From Moraxellaceae bacterium (lineage in GTDB: Bacteria; Pseudomonadota; Gammaproteobacteria; Pseudomonadales; UBA3067), in NCBI GenBank assembly GCA_002401525.1, contig NVTH01000210.1:1-15175 (forward strand): a stretch of DNA of 15,175 bases, in the 5' to 3' direction. Below the pieces are notes generated by a model. The model saw nothing but the letters and a program-made list of their open reading frames with translations. It was not told the DNA's origin and made no database searches. Positions within the stretch are counted from its first letter, which is position 1. Each line of letters begins with the position of its first letter. Position numbers and translations under genes: made by a program. Shown here in pieces: positions 1 through 8,644 of this stretch.

Positions 1-1
1 C

Positions 2-673
2 GGCATCAGCAGCTCACTATTTGACGCCACAACCGGTAAAGAGCAACTTCAATTACTACTAGGCCAGAGCTTTTTCCTTAAAGATAGGCAAGTGTCTCTA
101 ATCGAGGCAGAAATCGACACCCAAGAACAGTCTCCCATCTCCGGAGAATTGCGCCTTAACGTCATCAAAGATTGGGAATTGAGCAGCTCATTTTCTTGGG
201 ATGCGGATCATAATATAAACGAAGCGAACACAGTCTCAGCGACCTATTTACCCGGCAACGGCCGCCTGCTACAGCTAGCGCTGCACTCGCGCGAACAAAC
301 ACAAGGCTTGAATTTTGATGAGCGTGCACGCTCTCGACAATCAAAGCTGTCCTTCGCCATGCCGCTTAAACCTCAATGGAGCTTATTAGGGCACTGGAAT
401 TACAATTTAAAAGAGCAAGATACTTTAGACGCTAATACCACACTGGAATCTTATTTAGGCGTCGAGTACGAAAACTGTTGCCTGCAAGCGCGACTCATTA
501 ATCATCGATTTCTTCGCCAAACAGACAATGAGCTCAAACCCAGTCAGCAAATTATGTTACAACTCCAGCTCAAAGGTCTGGCAAATTTCGACGACAATGT
601 CCTCAGCATCATTGAACGTACTATTCCAGGCTATAATGAACGCTTTGGAAGCAGCAATTCAAACATTCACTAA
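2..673 (+). CDS. lptD: LPS-assembly protein LptD, C-terminal part (5' end outside window)
   Basis: The reading frame is open from base 2 to TAA at 671-673, giving about 223 residues of the C-terminal beta-barrel of LptD. LptD with the lipoprotein LptE inserts lipopolysaccharide into the outer leaflet of the outer membrane. The sequence shows alternating polar/hydrophobic strands and the family landmark YENCC (the Cys pair used for the disulfides of mature LptD) around bases 466-482, and it ends shortly after the typical GYNER motif. The only candidate starts inside the window (such as GTG at 92) are internal codons; the true start lies upstream. The next gene is surA, whose product escorts LptD across the periplasm, the usual lptD-surA pairing. 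The last codons carry an imperfect direct repeat that continues past the stop. Confidence 0.95.
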   Translation, partial: GISSSLFDATTGKEQLQLLLGQSFFLKDRQVSLIEAEIDTQEQSPISGELRLNVIKDWELSSSFSWDADHNINEANTVSATYLPGNGRLLQLALHSREQTQGLNFDERARSRQSKLSFAMPLKPQWSLLGHWNYNLKEQDTLDANTTLESYLGVEYENCCLQARLINHRFLRQTDNELKPSQQIMLQLQLKGLANFDDNVLSIIERTIPGYNERFGSSNSNIH

Positions 674-767
674 GGCCATGCTCATAAAGAGAACGTTCAC
701 CAAGACAATGCGCTACACCCGAATCATCTCAACGCTATTCCCCTCAACATTAAAAAAGGGACTTTCC

Positions 768-2099
768 ATGAATTTAAACGCCAGCCGCTTCGCAAATCGC
801 TTAACGATTCCCTTAAAAATAAGCCGCATCGCTGGCTTTTTTGCAACGATATTGATTCTAGTGAGCACCGGATTAAGCCATGCCAATGCCCCCTTGGATC
901 GCATTGTTGCCATTGCTGAAGAAGACATCATTCTCGACAGCGAACTGAAGCAAAATATGGAGTACATTCGCCAAGACTTCCTGCAACGATCAGGGACTCT
1001 TCCCCCCGAAGATATTTTTCGCAACCAAGTCTTGGAAAAGCTAATCACCGAAAGCCTGCAATTACAAATGGCACAACGCGGTGGATTACGCATTGACGAC
1101 GATTCACTCAATATTACGATTAGTAAAATAGCCGCTCAAAATAATCTCAGTGTTGAACAGTTTCGCGATCAAATAGAGCAAGAAGGCCAATCCTATTCTT
1201 ATGTTCGAGACCAAATTCGCCGCGATCTACTGATTTCTCAATTACGCCAACAAATAGTCGGCAGACGAATCAATATTACTGATCAAGACATTAAAAACTT
1301 TTTGGCCTCGGACACAGGTAAGACGAAAACCTCAACCGTCTATCACATTGGCCATATATTAATCCCCTTGCCCGCTCATGCCTCCGCTTCAGAACTGGAA
1401 GTGACACGCAAAAAAGCCCAACGAGTGCATCAAACCCTACTCGACGGAGCCAGCTTTGAAGACACCGCGGCCGCTGAATCAGGGGGGCAAAATGCGCTTC
1501 AAGGCGGTGACTTAGGATGGCGAAATGCGTCTCAACTACCGAGCATATTTGCCGAACCAGTGGAACAAATGGCAAGCGGCGCAATCAGCAGTCCCATCAC
1601 CAGCGCAAGCGGATTTCATATCATTAAGCTGATTGAAAAACGAGGCGGCGAAACGCACATCATCCCCCAAACTCACGTCCGCCACATTCTTATTAAACCC
1701 AACGAGATTCGCGACCAACTCGCGGCCAAGAATATTATTGATCGTATCCGCAACGATATAACGACGGGCAAATCATTCGAAGAAATGGCGAAAACTTATT
1801 CTGACGACCCCTCCAGCGCTCGCAAAGGCGGCGATCTAAATTGGGTCAACCCGGGCACCTTAGTGCCTCAATTTGAAAGAACCATGAACAACGCCACCAT
1901 TGATAAAATTAGTGAGCCCTTCTTGTCTCAATACGGCTGGCATATATTAGAAGTAATGGGTCGCAGAGACCAAAACATGGGTAAAGAATACCGCCTCAAT
2001 CAAGCCCGCGCATTTTTACAAAAAAGACGCTTTGAAGAAGAGCTGCAAACCTGGGTACGTGAGATTCGCCAAGATGCTTACGTCAATATAAAGATTTGA
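768..2099 (+). CDS. surA: Periplasmic chaperone / peptidyl-prolyl isomerase SurA
   Basis: A 443-residue protein (E. coli SurA is 428) that chaperones outer-membrane proteins, notably LptD. I chose ATG 768 because an AAGGGA ribosome site lies just upstream and it gives a proper signal peptide: basic n-region, hydrophobic core at about residues 21-36, likely cleavage after SHA (residue 39). The frame is open further upstream, with ATGs at 678 and 708, but those would overlap or abut lptD and bury the signal sequence. The N-terminal chaperone domain (about 40-185) is followed by two parvulin domains: about 190-293 (starts around YHIGHILI, ends FHIIKLIEKR) and about 302-402 (starts THVRHILIKP, ends YGWHILEVMGRR). 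A short C-terminal helix, part of the chaperone module, closes the protein. The stop overlaps the start of pdxA. Confidence 0.96.
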   Translation: MNLNASRFANRLTIPLKISRIAGFFATILILVSTGLSHANAPLDRIVAIAEEDIILDSELKQNMEYIRQDFLQRSGTLPPEDIFRNQVLEKLITESLQLQMAQRGGLRIDDDSLNITISKIAAQNNLSVEQFRDQIEQEGQSYSYVRDQIRRDLLISQLRQQIVGRRINITDQDIKNFLASDTGKTKTSTVYHIGHILIPLPAHASASELEVTRKKAQRVHQTLLDGASFEDTAAAESGGQNALQGGDLGWRNASQLPSIFAEPVEQMASGAISSPITSASGFHIIKLIEKRGGETHIIPQTHVRHILIKPNEIRDQLAAKNIIDRIRNDITTGKSFEEMAKTYSDDPSSARKGGDLNWVNPGTLVPQFERTMNNATIDKISEPFLSQYGWHILEVMGRRDQNMGKEYRLNQARAFLQKRRFEEELQTWVREIRQDAYVNIKI

Positions 2100-3217
2100 A
2101 CGCCATCACTTCAAATTCTAATTCGCACCCCCCTGACATCTCAGGCTCTGGGGCTCGCCCCATTGTGCTGACATCAGGGGAACCCGCAGGCATAGGCCCC
2201 GATTTATGCCTGCAAATTTGCCAGCAGTCACACCCCAGCCCGTTGATCGTCATGGCCGACATAGAGCTACTCGAACAGCGCGCCGCGCAATTAAAAATAC
2301 CCGTTGTGCTGCATCAATTGGACACCATTGAACACTCTTCAACGTCTAATTCTCAATCTCAAAATACGCCCTCTCAAGACTTAGATCACCTAAATAGAGA
2401 ACCGGGGCACCTTAACGTCATCCACACCCCGCTGAGAGAAACTTGCCAGCCGGGTCAGCTCAACGTCGCTAACGCAGATTCAGTGCTGCAACAATTGGAG
2501 CATGCCGCCATCGGCTGCCAGTCTGGCAAGTACAGTGCTCTAATCACTTGTCCGGCGCATAAATCGGTACTCAACGATGCCGGCATCCCGTTCACCGGCC
2601 ACACCGAATATTTTGCTCAACAGGCGCATATAAAGAAGGTGGTGATGATGCTCGCCACGCCCAACTTACGCGTTGCGTTGGTGACCACTCACTTACCTTT
2701 AAAGGACGTCGCCGCAGCAATCGATGCCGACAATGTACGCCAAACCTTATCAATTGTTAACAGCGCACTGAAACAACAATTCGGCATTGAAACCCCCCGA
2801 ATTTTAGTCTGTGGGCTAAACCCTCACGCTGGAGAGGACGGCCACTTAGGCACCGAAGAATTGGAAATAATCAGTCCCGTCATTAAAGAGTTAAATGGCA
2901 ATGGGTTTAATATAATCGGGCCATTGCCCGCAGATACCCTTTTTACTCCAAAAGTGCTGCTGCAAGGGGATGCCGTGGTGGCCATGTATCACGACCAGGG
3001 ACTGCCGGTATTAAAATTTCAGGACTTTGGAGAAGCGGTCAACATTACTCTTGGGCTGCCCTATTTGCGGACGTCCGTGGGCCACGGTACTGCACTGGAT
3101 TTAGCGGGCAGCGGCAACGCCAATCCTTCGAGTTTGCTAGCCGCACTTCGTTTAACACAAAACATCCTCTCCCACCCAGCGTCACTCAATAACGCCCATC
3201 GTGGTCATCGCGCTTAA
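2096..3217 (+). CDS. pdxA: 4-hydroxythreonine-4-phosphate dehydrogenase PdxA
   Basis: PdxA oxidises 4-hydroxythreonine-4-phosphate in the DXP-dependent vitamin B6 pathway. The motif GEPAGIGPD opens the conserved part, and the three metal-binding histidines are present at H199 (TTHLPL), H244 (NPHAGE) and H299 (MYHDQG), with the same 45- and 55-residue spacing as in E. coli. The protein has 373 residues against 329: about 16 extra at the N-terminus and about 17 in a Ser/Gln/Asn-rich insertion near residues 79-102. The start is inferred as TTG 2096, overlapping the surA TGA as TTGA; no in-frame ATG lies before the conserved core and no strong ribosome site is seen, so translation may depend on coupling to surA. 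One normally conserved residue differs: RTSVDHGTA reads RTSVGHGTA here (G329). Confidence 0.94.
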   Translation: MNAITSNSNSHPPDISGSGARPIVLTSGEPAGIGPDLCLQICQQSHPSPLIVMADIELLEQRAAQLKIPVVLHQLDTIEHSSTSNSQSQNTPSQDLDHLNREPGHLNVIHTPLRETCQPGQLNVANADSVLQQLEHAAIGCQSGKYSALITCPAHKSVLNDAGIPFTGHTEYFAQQAHIKKVVMMLATPNLRVALVTTHLPLKDVAAAIDADNVRQTLSIVNSALKQQFGIETPRILVCGLNPHAGEDGHLGTEELEIISPVIKELNGNGFNIIGPLPADTLFTPKVLLQGDAVVAMYHDQGLPVLKFQDFGEAVNITLGLPYLRTSVGHGTALDLAGSGNANPSSLLAALRLTQNILSHPASLNNAHRGHRA

Positions 3218-3269
3218 ATTGCCACTTTTAAATCACCACAGCTAAATCACCCTCATTAGATCATCGCAT
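3215..3269 (+). repeat. Four degenerate 13-14-nt tandem units after pdxA
   Basis: Starting at the pdxA stop codon, the gap to rsmA holds units beginning TAAATTGCC (3215), TAAATCACC (3229), TAAATCACC (3243) and TAGATCATC (3257). The two middle copies share TAAATCACC exactly and the outer ones are diverged. The unit length is 14, 14, 14 and 13 nt. I see no terminator in this gap. Confidence 0.5.
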
Positions 3270-3297
3270 TAAGAGACACCCAGTCAGGTAAATTAGT

Positions 3298-4125
3298 ATG
3301 CCAAAACCCTACCAAGGCCATACCCCAAGAAAACGATTCGGCCAAAACTTCCTCATCGATGAACAAATCATTAGCCAAATCGCCACCGCAGTGAATCCTC
3401 AAAAAACAGACACCGTGGTGGAAATTGGTCCAGGCCTAGGTGCCATCACCGAAGAGTTAGTAGCGCACTGCGACAACGTGAGTCTGGTGGAACTGGACCG
3501 TGACTTAGCAGCAAAACTTCAAGCCCGGTTTACCCCGGAGCAAGCGCAAGTTTATACAGAAGACGCGTTAAAATTTGATTTCACCCGCATTAGCAAAGCA
3601 GATCACCAGATGCGCATCGTGGGCAACCTACCCTACAATATTTCAACGCCATTGTTACTGCGCCTATTCAATTTCAATCGCCACATTAAAGACATGTTCT
3701 TTATGTTGCAGAAAGAGCTAGTGGATCGAATCACCGCACCTCACAACTGCAAGCAATTCGGACGCCTCAGCGTGATTAGCCAATATCATTGCGACACCGA
3801 ATATTTATTTACCGTGCCCCCTGAAGCCTTTAACCCGCCTCCGAAAGTACAATCAGCAATCATTAAGCTGACCCCTAAGCCTCTGAGTAGCTTGCCTCCG
3901 ATTGAACCCGAACACTTCAGCCTGGTGGTCAGCAAGGCATTTAACCAGCGCCGAAAAACCCTCCGTAATTCACTTAAAGGCATACTCGACGACCAGCAAA
4001 TCGCCAATGCTAATGTAGACCCCAAATTACGCGCCGAAAACTTGAGTGTGGATGACTTTGTTCGCTTAAGTAAGCAGTACGACCCGGCCCAGGCATCTAA
4101 CACCGACCCAGCAAGTAAAGATTAA
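3298..4125 (+). CDS. rsmA: 16S rRNA (adenine1518-N6/adenine1519-N6)-dimethyltransferase RsmA (KsgA)
   Basis: A 275-residue protein (E. coli 273) that dimethylates two adjacent adenines in the 3'-terminal helix of 16S rRNA late in 30S assembly, using S-adenosylmethionine. The N-terminus has the family RKRFGQNFL signature. The SAM-binding loop VEIGPGLGAIT lies at residues 41-51, the catalytic NLPYN motif at 110-114, and the C-terminal helical domain contains the NQRRKTLRNSL segment. ATG 3298 has an AGGT ribosome site 9-10 nt upstream and matches the family N-terminus. It follows pdxA after an 80-nt gap and precedes apaH by 3 nt, so it is probably part of the surA-pdxA-rsmA-apaH operon. Confidence 0.97.
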   Translation: MPKPYQGHTPRKRFGQNFLIDEQIISQIATAVNPQKTDTVVEIGPGLGAITEELVAHCDNVSLVELDRDLAAKLQARFTPEQAQVYTEDALKFDFTRISKADHQMRIVGNLPYNISTPLLLRLFNFNRHIKDMFFMLQKELVDRITAPHNCKQFGRLSVISQYHCDTEYLFTVPPEAFNPPPKVQSAIIKLTPKPLSSLPPIEPEHFSLVVSKAFNQRRKTLRNSLKGILDDQQIANANVDPKLRAENLSVDDFVRLSKQYDPAQASNTDPASKD

Positions 4126-4128
4126 ATC

Positions 4129-4932
4129 ATGGCTAGCTACGCAATAGGCGATATCCAAGGATGCTATTCCGCCCTACAGTGCTTATTAGAAAAAATTGAT
4201 TTCAATCCCCAGCACGATAAAATTTGGGTGGCCGGAGACCTGGTGAATCGAGGCCCTCAATCGCTAGAATGTTTGCGCTTGCTAAAATCCCTTGGCGACG
4301 CAGCGATCTGTATATTGGGCAATCACGACTTGCATCTATTAGCCATTGCACACGGCACCCGAACAGCTAAATCAAAAGATACCTTAAATGACGTACTTTC
4401 TGCTCCCGATAAAATTGAGTTATTAGATTGGCTTCAACATCGGCCCTTAATTCATCACGATAAAGAACAAAAAGCATTGCTAGTGCACGCAGGCATCCCT
4501 CATATTTGGTCCACTAAACAAGCCAAAAAACTCGCCCGTGAAGTCGAATCAATCTTGCAAGGAAGTCACGCAAAACAATACTTCGATGCCATGTACGGCG
4601 ATACCCCCCATTCCTGGAATTCATCGTTAACCCCACCGGACCGATTAAGAGTGATTACTAACTACCTCACTCGAATGCGCTTCTGTACCCCCTCAGGCCA
4701 ACTGGATCTAGAATCCAAAGGAGATCCAGCGCAGTGTCCCCCTCAATATTCGCCGTGGTTTAAGCTGCGCGACCCTCACCCTAAAGTTCATATCTATTTC
4801 GGCCACTGGGCCGCACTGAATGGCCATTGTGAACACCCTGACATTACCGCGCTCGATACAGGTTGCTCATGGGGCAATAAATTAACCGCTGTGAATATTT
4901 TTACTAAAGAACAATTCCAGTGCAATTGTTAA
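4129..4932 (+). CDS. apaH: Symmetrical bis(5'-nucleosyl)-tetraphosphatase ApaH
   Basis: A 267-residue enzyme that hydrolyses diadenosine tetraphosphate (Ap4A) to two ADP and also acts in removing Np4 RNA caps. It is a calcineurin-type metallophosphatase. The metal motifs are visible: GDIQGC (residues 7-12), GDLVNRGP (36-43) and GNHD (64-67), followed by LLVHAGIPH and a C-terminal FGHWAALNG. ATG 4129 is 3 nt after the rsmA stop, with only a weak purine-rich stretch upstream inside rsmA, so coupling is likely. It is slightly shorter than E. coli ApaH (about 280). The usual apaG gene between rsmA and apaH is absent. Confidence 0.96.
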   Translation: MASYAIGDIQGCYSALQCLLEKIDFNPQHDKIWVAGDLVNRGPQSLECLRLLKSLGDAAICILGNHDLHLLAIAHGTRTAKSKDTLNDVLSAPDKIELLDWLQHRPLIHHDKEQKALLVHAGIPHIWSTKQAKKLAREVESILQGSHAKQYFDAMYGDTPHSWNSSLTPPDRLRVITNYLTRMRFCTPSGQLDLESKGDPAQCPPQYSPWFKLRDPHPKVHIYFGHWAALNGHCEHPDITALDTGCSWGNKLTAVNIFTKEQFQCNC

Positions 4933-5424
4933 TTTGAAATTGCTTAATAGTGCTTGTTGGCTATATTTAAGTTAGGTTTTTAGAACGAGTTTCAACGAAA
5001 ATATTTAGGCACCTCCCGATCAACGGCACATATTGCTGACCAAGCGGTGCCGTAAATTATTTATTTCAGAATTTAAATAATTATTCGCAAAACCTTAACC
5101 GGAATCGCATTTTTCTTTCTCCTTAATGGATATAAACATACTTTAGGGAAACAAAACCGTCTCTATCATTTAGTAGCAATTGGTTTCACGAGATTCATTA
5201 AGATATTTTTTAATAAATTATTCATTAGTGTGGGGCATACTGACAAATTTCAGTCTAAAGTTGAGTAACAACAACGCCAATAATTTAATTAGATTTATCG
5301 AACATTGAAATAACGCCCCAAAATGAATTTGCAGCGCCAAGAATTTTACAGCGATTTTATTGTTTAAACACTTTAATACGCGCAACAATACATTCAGGCA
5401 ATATAGCGAAAGAGGCCGTTTATA
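4933..5424. other. 492-nt AT-rich intergenic leader before yeaG
   Basis: No convincing gene lies here. A - strand frame at 5218-5448 has no ribosome site and overlaps the yeaG start, so I do not call it. A 14-codon ATG frame at 5323-5367 also lacks a ribosome site. The visible structure is a competing pair of inverted repeats: ACGGCAC at 5023-5029 with GTGCCGT at 5047-5053, and GGCACC at 5008-5013 with GGTGCC at 5046-5051. After apaH there is a weak GCAATT/AATTGC hairpin (4922-4943) without a T-run, so no good terminator. A purine-rich AAAGAGG ribosome site lies at about 5409-5415. Homologous operons in E. coli depend on RpoS; I could not identify a clear promoter of any class here. Confidence 0.6.
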
Positions 5425-7347
5425 ATGAGTATTTTTAGTCGTTTTCAAGAACGTTACGAAGAAGCTAAAGAAGAGGAATATTCGCTACAAGAGTATCTCG
5501 ATTTATGCAAAATCGATAAAGCAGCCTACGCCAGTGCAGCCGAAAGGCTACTATTGGCCATCGGCGAACCCGAGCTAGTGGACACTTCGAAGGACCCTAG
5601 GCTCAGCCGAATATTTAGCAATAAAGTCATTAAACGCTACCCTGCATTCAGCGAATTTTACGGCATGGAAGAATGCATTGAACAAATCGTTTCTTACTTC
5701 GTTCATGCAGCCCAAGGATTGGAAGAAAGCAAACAGATCCTCTATCTATTAGGCCCGGTTGGCGGCGGTAAATCGTCCTTAGCGGAACGGCTCAAATCGC
5801 TGATTGAAAAAACACCTTTTTATGCCATCAAAGATTCGCCTGTTTTCGAATCACCACTTTCGGTCTTTAACCCCGAAGAAGATTGCGACATACTCAAAGA
5901 AGACTACGGCATCCCCAATCGCTACGTACGATCCATCATGTCCCCCTGGGCGGTGAAGCGACTGCATGAATACAACGGCGATGTCACAAAGTTTCGAGTG
6001 GTCAAATTAAACCCCTCTATATTGGATCGAGTGGCGGTTACAAAAACAGAGCCCGGTGATGAAAACAACCAAGACATTTCTAGCCTAGTGGGCAAAGTGG
6101 ACATCCGGAAGCTTGAAGAGTACAGCCAAGACGATCCAGATGCCTACGCATTTTCCGGAGGGCTTTGCAGAGCCAACCAAGGGATTATGGAATTTGTAGA
6201 AATGTTCAAAGCCCCCATCAAGGTTTTGCATCCTCTGCTCACCGCCACCCAAGAAGGCAACTACAACAGTACCGAAGGACTTGGCGCGATCCCCTTTACC
6301 GGAATTATATTGGCGCATTCCAACGAATCGGAATGGCAAACCTTTAAGAACAACAAAAATAACGAAGCGTTTATAGATCGGGTCTACATCGTTAAAGTGC
6401 CGTACTGCCTGCGCGTTACCGAAGAAATTAAAATCTATGAAAAACTGCTTCAAAACAGTTCGCTATCCAACGCACAGTGCGCCCCCGACACCTTAAAAAT
6501 GCTGGCACAATTTACCGTCTTATCACGATTAAAAGATCCTGAGAATTCCAGCATGTACTCGAAAGCTCGAATCTATGACGGTGAAAACTTAAAAGACACG
6601 GATCCAAAAGCGAAGTCCTACCAAGAGTACCGGGACAGCGCCGGAGTAGACGAAGGCATGGCGGGTCTTTCCACCCGTTTTGCGTTTAAAATCTTATCCA
6701 AAGTATTCAACTACGACCATGTCGAAATTGCCGCCAATCCAGTGCATCTATTGCATGTCCTAGAGCAACAGATCGAACAGGAACAATACCCACCCGAGCG
6801 GCAAGAAAGATATTTACGCTTTATGAAAGAATACCTCTCGCCCAAATACGTTGAATTTATTGGCAAAGAGATTCAGACCGCGTACTTGGAATCCTATTCT
6901 GAATACGGCCAAAACATATTTGATCGATACGTTATCTATGCAGACTTCTGGATCCAAGATCAAGAGTATCGAGATCCTGATACGGGTGAAATATTCAATC
7001 GCTCCTCGCTTAATGACGAGTTGGAAAAAATTGAAAAACCTGCGGGCATCAGCAATCCAAAAGATTTCCGTAACGAAGTAGTCAATTTTGTTTTACGAGC
7101 TCGAGCCAACAATGACGGCGTTAATCCTTCTTGGCTGAGTTACGAAAAACTGCGCACCGTAATAGAGAAAAAAATGTTCTCGAATACGGAAGATTTGCTG
7201 CCAGTGATTTCCTTTAACTCCAAGGCATCAAACGACGATCAACGCAAACATCAAGATTTCGTTGATCGAATGATCGAGCGCGGCTACACCAAAAAACAAG
7301 TCCGATTATTATCTGAATGGTACCTACGCGTACGTAAGTCTCAGTAG
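5425..7347 (+). CDS. yeaG: PrkA/YeaG-type AAA+ serine protein kinase
   Basis: A 640-residue cytoplasmic protein, almost the same length as E. coli YeaG (644). The N-terminal two-thirds is an AAA+ domain with Walker A GPVGGGKSS at residues 110-118 and a later segment LAHSNESEW typical of the PrkA family; the C-terminal third is the PrkA domain that gives the family its kinase annotation. In E. coli, YeaG is induced by RpoS and linked to adaptation to prolonged nitrogen starvation; its substrates are poorly defined. ATG 5425 has AAAGAGG 9 nt upstream. The gene ends with two adjacent TAG stops inside a near-perfect 10-bp tandem repeat (TCAGTAGTAG/TCAGTGGTAG, 7341-7360), then yeaH begins 22 nt later. 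Confidence 0.96.
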   Translation: MSIFSRFQERYEEAKEEEYSLQEYLDLCKIDKAAYASAAERLLLAIGEPELVDTSKDPRLSRIFSNKVIKRYPAFSEFYGMEECIEQIVSYFVHAAQGLEESKQILYLLGPVGGGKSSLAERLKSLIEKTPFYAIKDSPVFESPLSVFNPEEDCDILKEDYGIPNRYVRSIMSPWAVKRLHEYNGDVTKFRVVKLNPSILDRVAVTKTEPGDENNQDISSLVGKVDIRKLEEYSQDDPDAYAFSGGLCRANQGIMEFVEMFKAPIKVLHPLLTATQEGNYNSTEGLGAIPFTGIILAHSNESEWQTFKNNKNNEAFIDRVYIVKVPYCLRVTEEIKIYEKLLQNSSLSNAQCAPDTLKMLAQFTVLSRLKDPENSSMYSKARIYDGENLKDTDPKAKSYQEYRDSAGVDEGMAGLSTRFAFKILSKVFNYDHVEIAANPVHLLHVLEQQIEQEQYPPERQERYLRFMKEYLSPKYVEFIGKEIQTAYLESYSEYGQNIFDRYVIYADFWIQDQEYRDPDTGEIFNRSSLNDELEKIEKPAGISNPKDFRNEVVNFVLRARANNDGVNPSWLSYEKLRTVIEKKMFSNTEDLLPVISFNSKASNDDQRKHQDFVDRMIERGYTKKQVRLLSEWYLRVRKSQ

Positions 7348-7369
7348 TAGTCAGTGGTAGGAGAGCCAT

Positions 7370-8644
7370 GTGTCGTATATTGTGGATCGCCGTTTAAACG
7401 GCAAAAATAAAAGTACTGTTAATCGACAACGCTTTTTAAAGCGTTATAAAAAGCACATTAAAAAGGCGGTTTCGGATGCAGTAACGCGTCGTAGCATTAC
7501 CGATTTGGAATCTGGCGAACACGTCACGATCCCAAAAGAGGACATTTCCGAGCCGGTTTTCCACCACGGCAGTGGTGGAAAACGCAGCATCATTCACCCG
7601 GGCAATAAGGAATTTATCAAAGGCGATAAGGTGCCTCGTCCGCCGAGCGGAGGAGGCGGTGCCGGTGAAGGCCAAGCCAGCGACAGTGGTGAAGGAATCG
7701 ACGATTTCGTATTTCAAATCACCCAGGACGAATTCTTAGAGTTTCTATTTGAAGACCTTGAACTGCCCAATTTAGTCAAACGTAAATTGGCGGGAATAGA
7801 GTCGTTTAAATTTATTCGTGCCGGGATTGTCAATGAGGGCACCCCCAATCGCATCAATATTGTTCGCTCAATGCGTTCGGCCACCGGACGGCGTATTGCA
7901 CTCTCTGCCGCCAGCAAGCGACGTATGCGCGGGTTGGAAGTCGAAAGAGACGAAATTTTAGCACTCGAGGTGGATAATCGAGATCAAGAACGCCTGAAAG
8001 AAATCAATCTAGAAATAGATAAGATTCTAAATCGAATCAAAAAAATCCCCTTTATCGACACCTACGACTTACGCTATAACAACTATATTAAATTCCCTCA
8101 ACCTACTTCTCAAGCAGTGATGTTTTGCCTAATGGACGTCTCTGGTTCAATGAACCAAGTCATGAAAGACATGGCGAAGCGATTTTTTATCTTGTTATAT
8201 TTATTTTTAAAACGTAACTACAAAAAAATCGACGTGGTGTTTATTCGACATCATACCAGTGCCAAAGAAGTGGACGAGCAGGAATTCTTCTATTCCAGAG
8301 AAACCGGTGGCACCATTGTCTCCAGTGCATTAAAACTAATGAAAGAAGTCATCGATGATCGTTACCCCGCTTCAGAGTGGAATATTTACGCCGCTCAAGC
8401 GTCCGATGGCGATAACTGGAATGATGATTCACCTACCTGCGGTAAAATTCTTGAGGAAGACATTCTTCCATATACCCAATTTTTTTCTTACATTGAAATC
8501 AATCCCCGTCGCCATCAAGCGTTGTGGAAAGAATACGAAGCGGTGTTAGCAAACTTTCCAGAAACCTTTGCTATGCAACAAATCAGTGATGCAGGCGAGA
8601 TCTATCCCGTTTTCCGCGAGTTGTTCCAGAGGAAGCAGGCATGA
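7370..8644 (+). CDS. yeaH: YeaH/YhbH family VWA-like protein (DUF444)
   Basis: A 424-residue protein of the DUF444 family, the constant partner of PrkA/YeaG kinases. The N-terminus [12 protein letters not shown] aligns end to end with E. coli YeaH, which supports GTG 7370 as the start. An overlapping ATG at 7368 is in another frame and gives only nine codons. GGAG lies at the proper distance upstream. Order: basic N-terminal region, Gly-rich linker (about residues 88-108), a charged helical segment (about 180-225) that could form a coiled coil, then a von Willebrand A domain with a MIDAS-like DVSGSM at residues 256-261 and TGGT downstream. The exact biochemical role is unknown; it is presumed to work with YeaG and YcgB in stationary phase. 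Its last codon overlaps ycgB by 4 nt (ATGA). Confidence 0.96.
   Translation: MSYIVDRRLNGKNKSTVNRQRFLKRYKKHIKKAVSDAVTRRSITDLESGEHVTIPKEDISEPVFHHGSGGKRSIIHPGNKEFIKGDKVPRPPSGGGGAGEGQASDSGEGIDDFVFQITQDEFLEFLFEDLELPNLVKRKLAGIESFKFIRAGIVNEGTPNRINIVRSMRSATGRRIALSAASKRRMRGLEVERDEILALEVDNRDQERLKEINLEIDKILNRIKKIPFIDTYDLRYNNYIKFPQPTSQAVMFCLMDVSGSMNQVMKDMAKRFFILLYLFLKRNYKKIDVVFIRHHTSAKEVDEQEFFYSRETGGTIVSSALKLMKEVIDDRYPASEWNIYAAQASDGDNWNDDSPTCGKILEEDILPYTQFFSYIEINPRRHQALWKEYEAVLANFPETFAMQQISDAGEIYPVFRELFQRKQA

Noticed and set aside
528..767. N-terminal extension of SurA up to 80 residues upstream
   Set aside because: It would overlap lptD and bury the signal peptide; ATG 768 has a ribosome site and gives the normal length.
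4922..4943. Hairpin at the apaH stop as a terminator
   Set aside because: Only a 6-bp AT-rich stem with no T-run.
5023..5037. Possible sigma54 -24/-12 promoter (CGGCAC-ATA-TTGCT)
   Set aside because: The GG and GC elements are 10 nt apart start to start; sigma54 needs 12.
5218..5448. - strand frame of 76 codons with hydrophobic stretches in the apaH-yeaG gap
   Set aside because: No ribosome site, AT-rich composition, and it overlaps the yeaG start; looks like a chance frame.
7368..7397. ATG at 7368 as the yeaH start
   Set aside because: That frame stops after nine codons; GTG 7370 matches the family N-terminus exactly.
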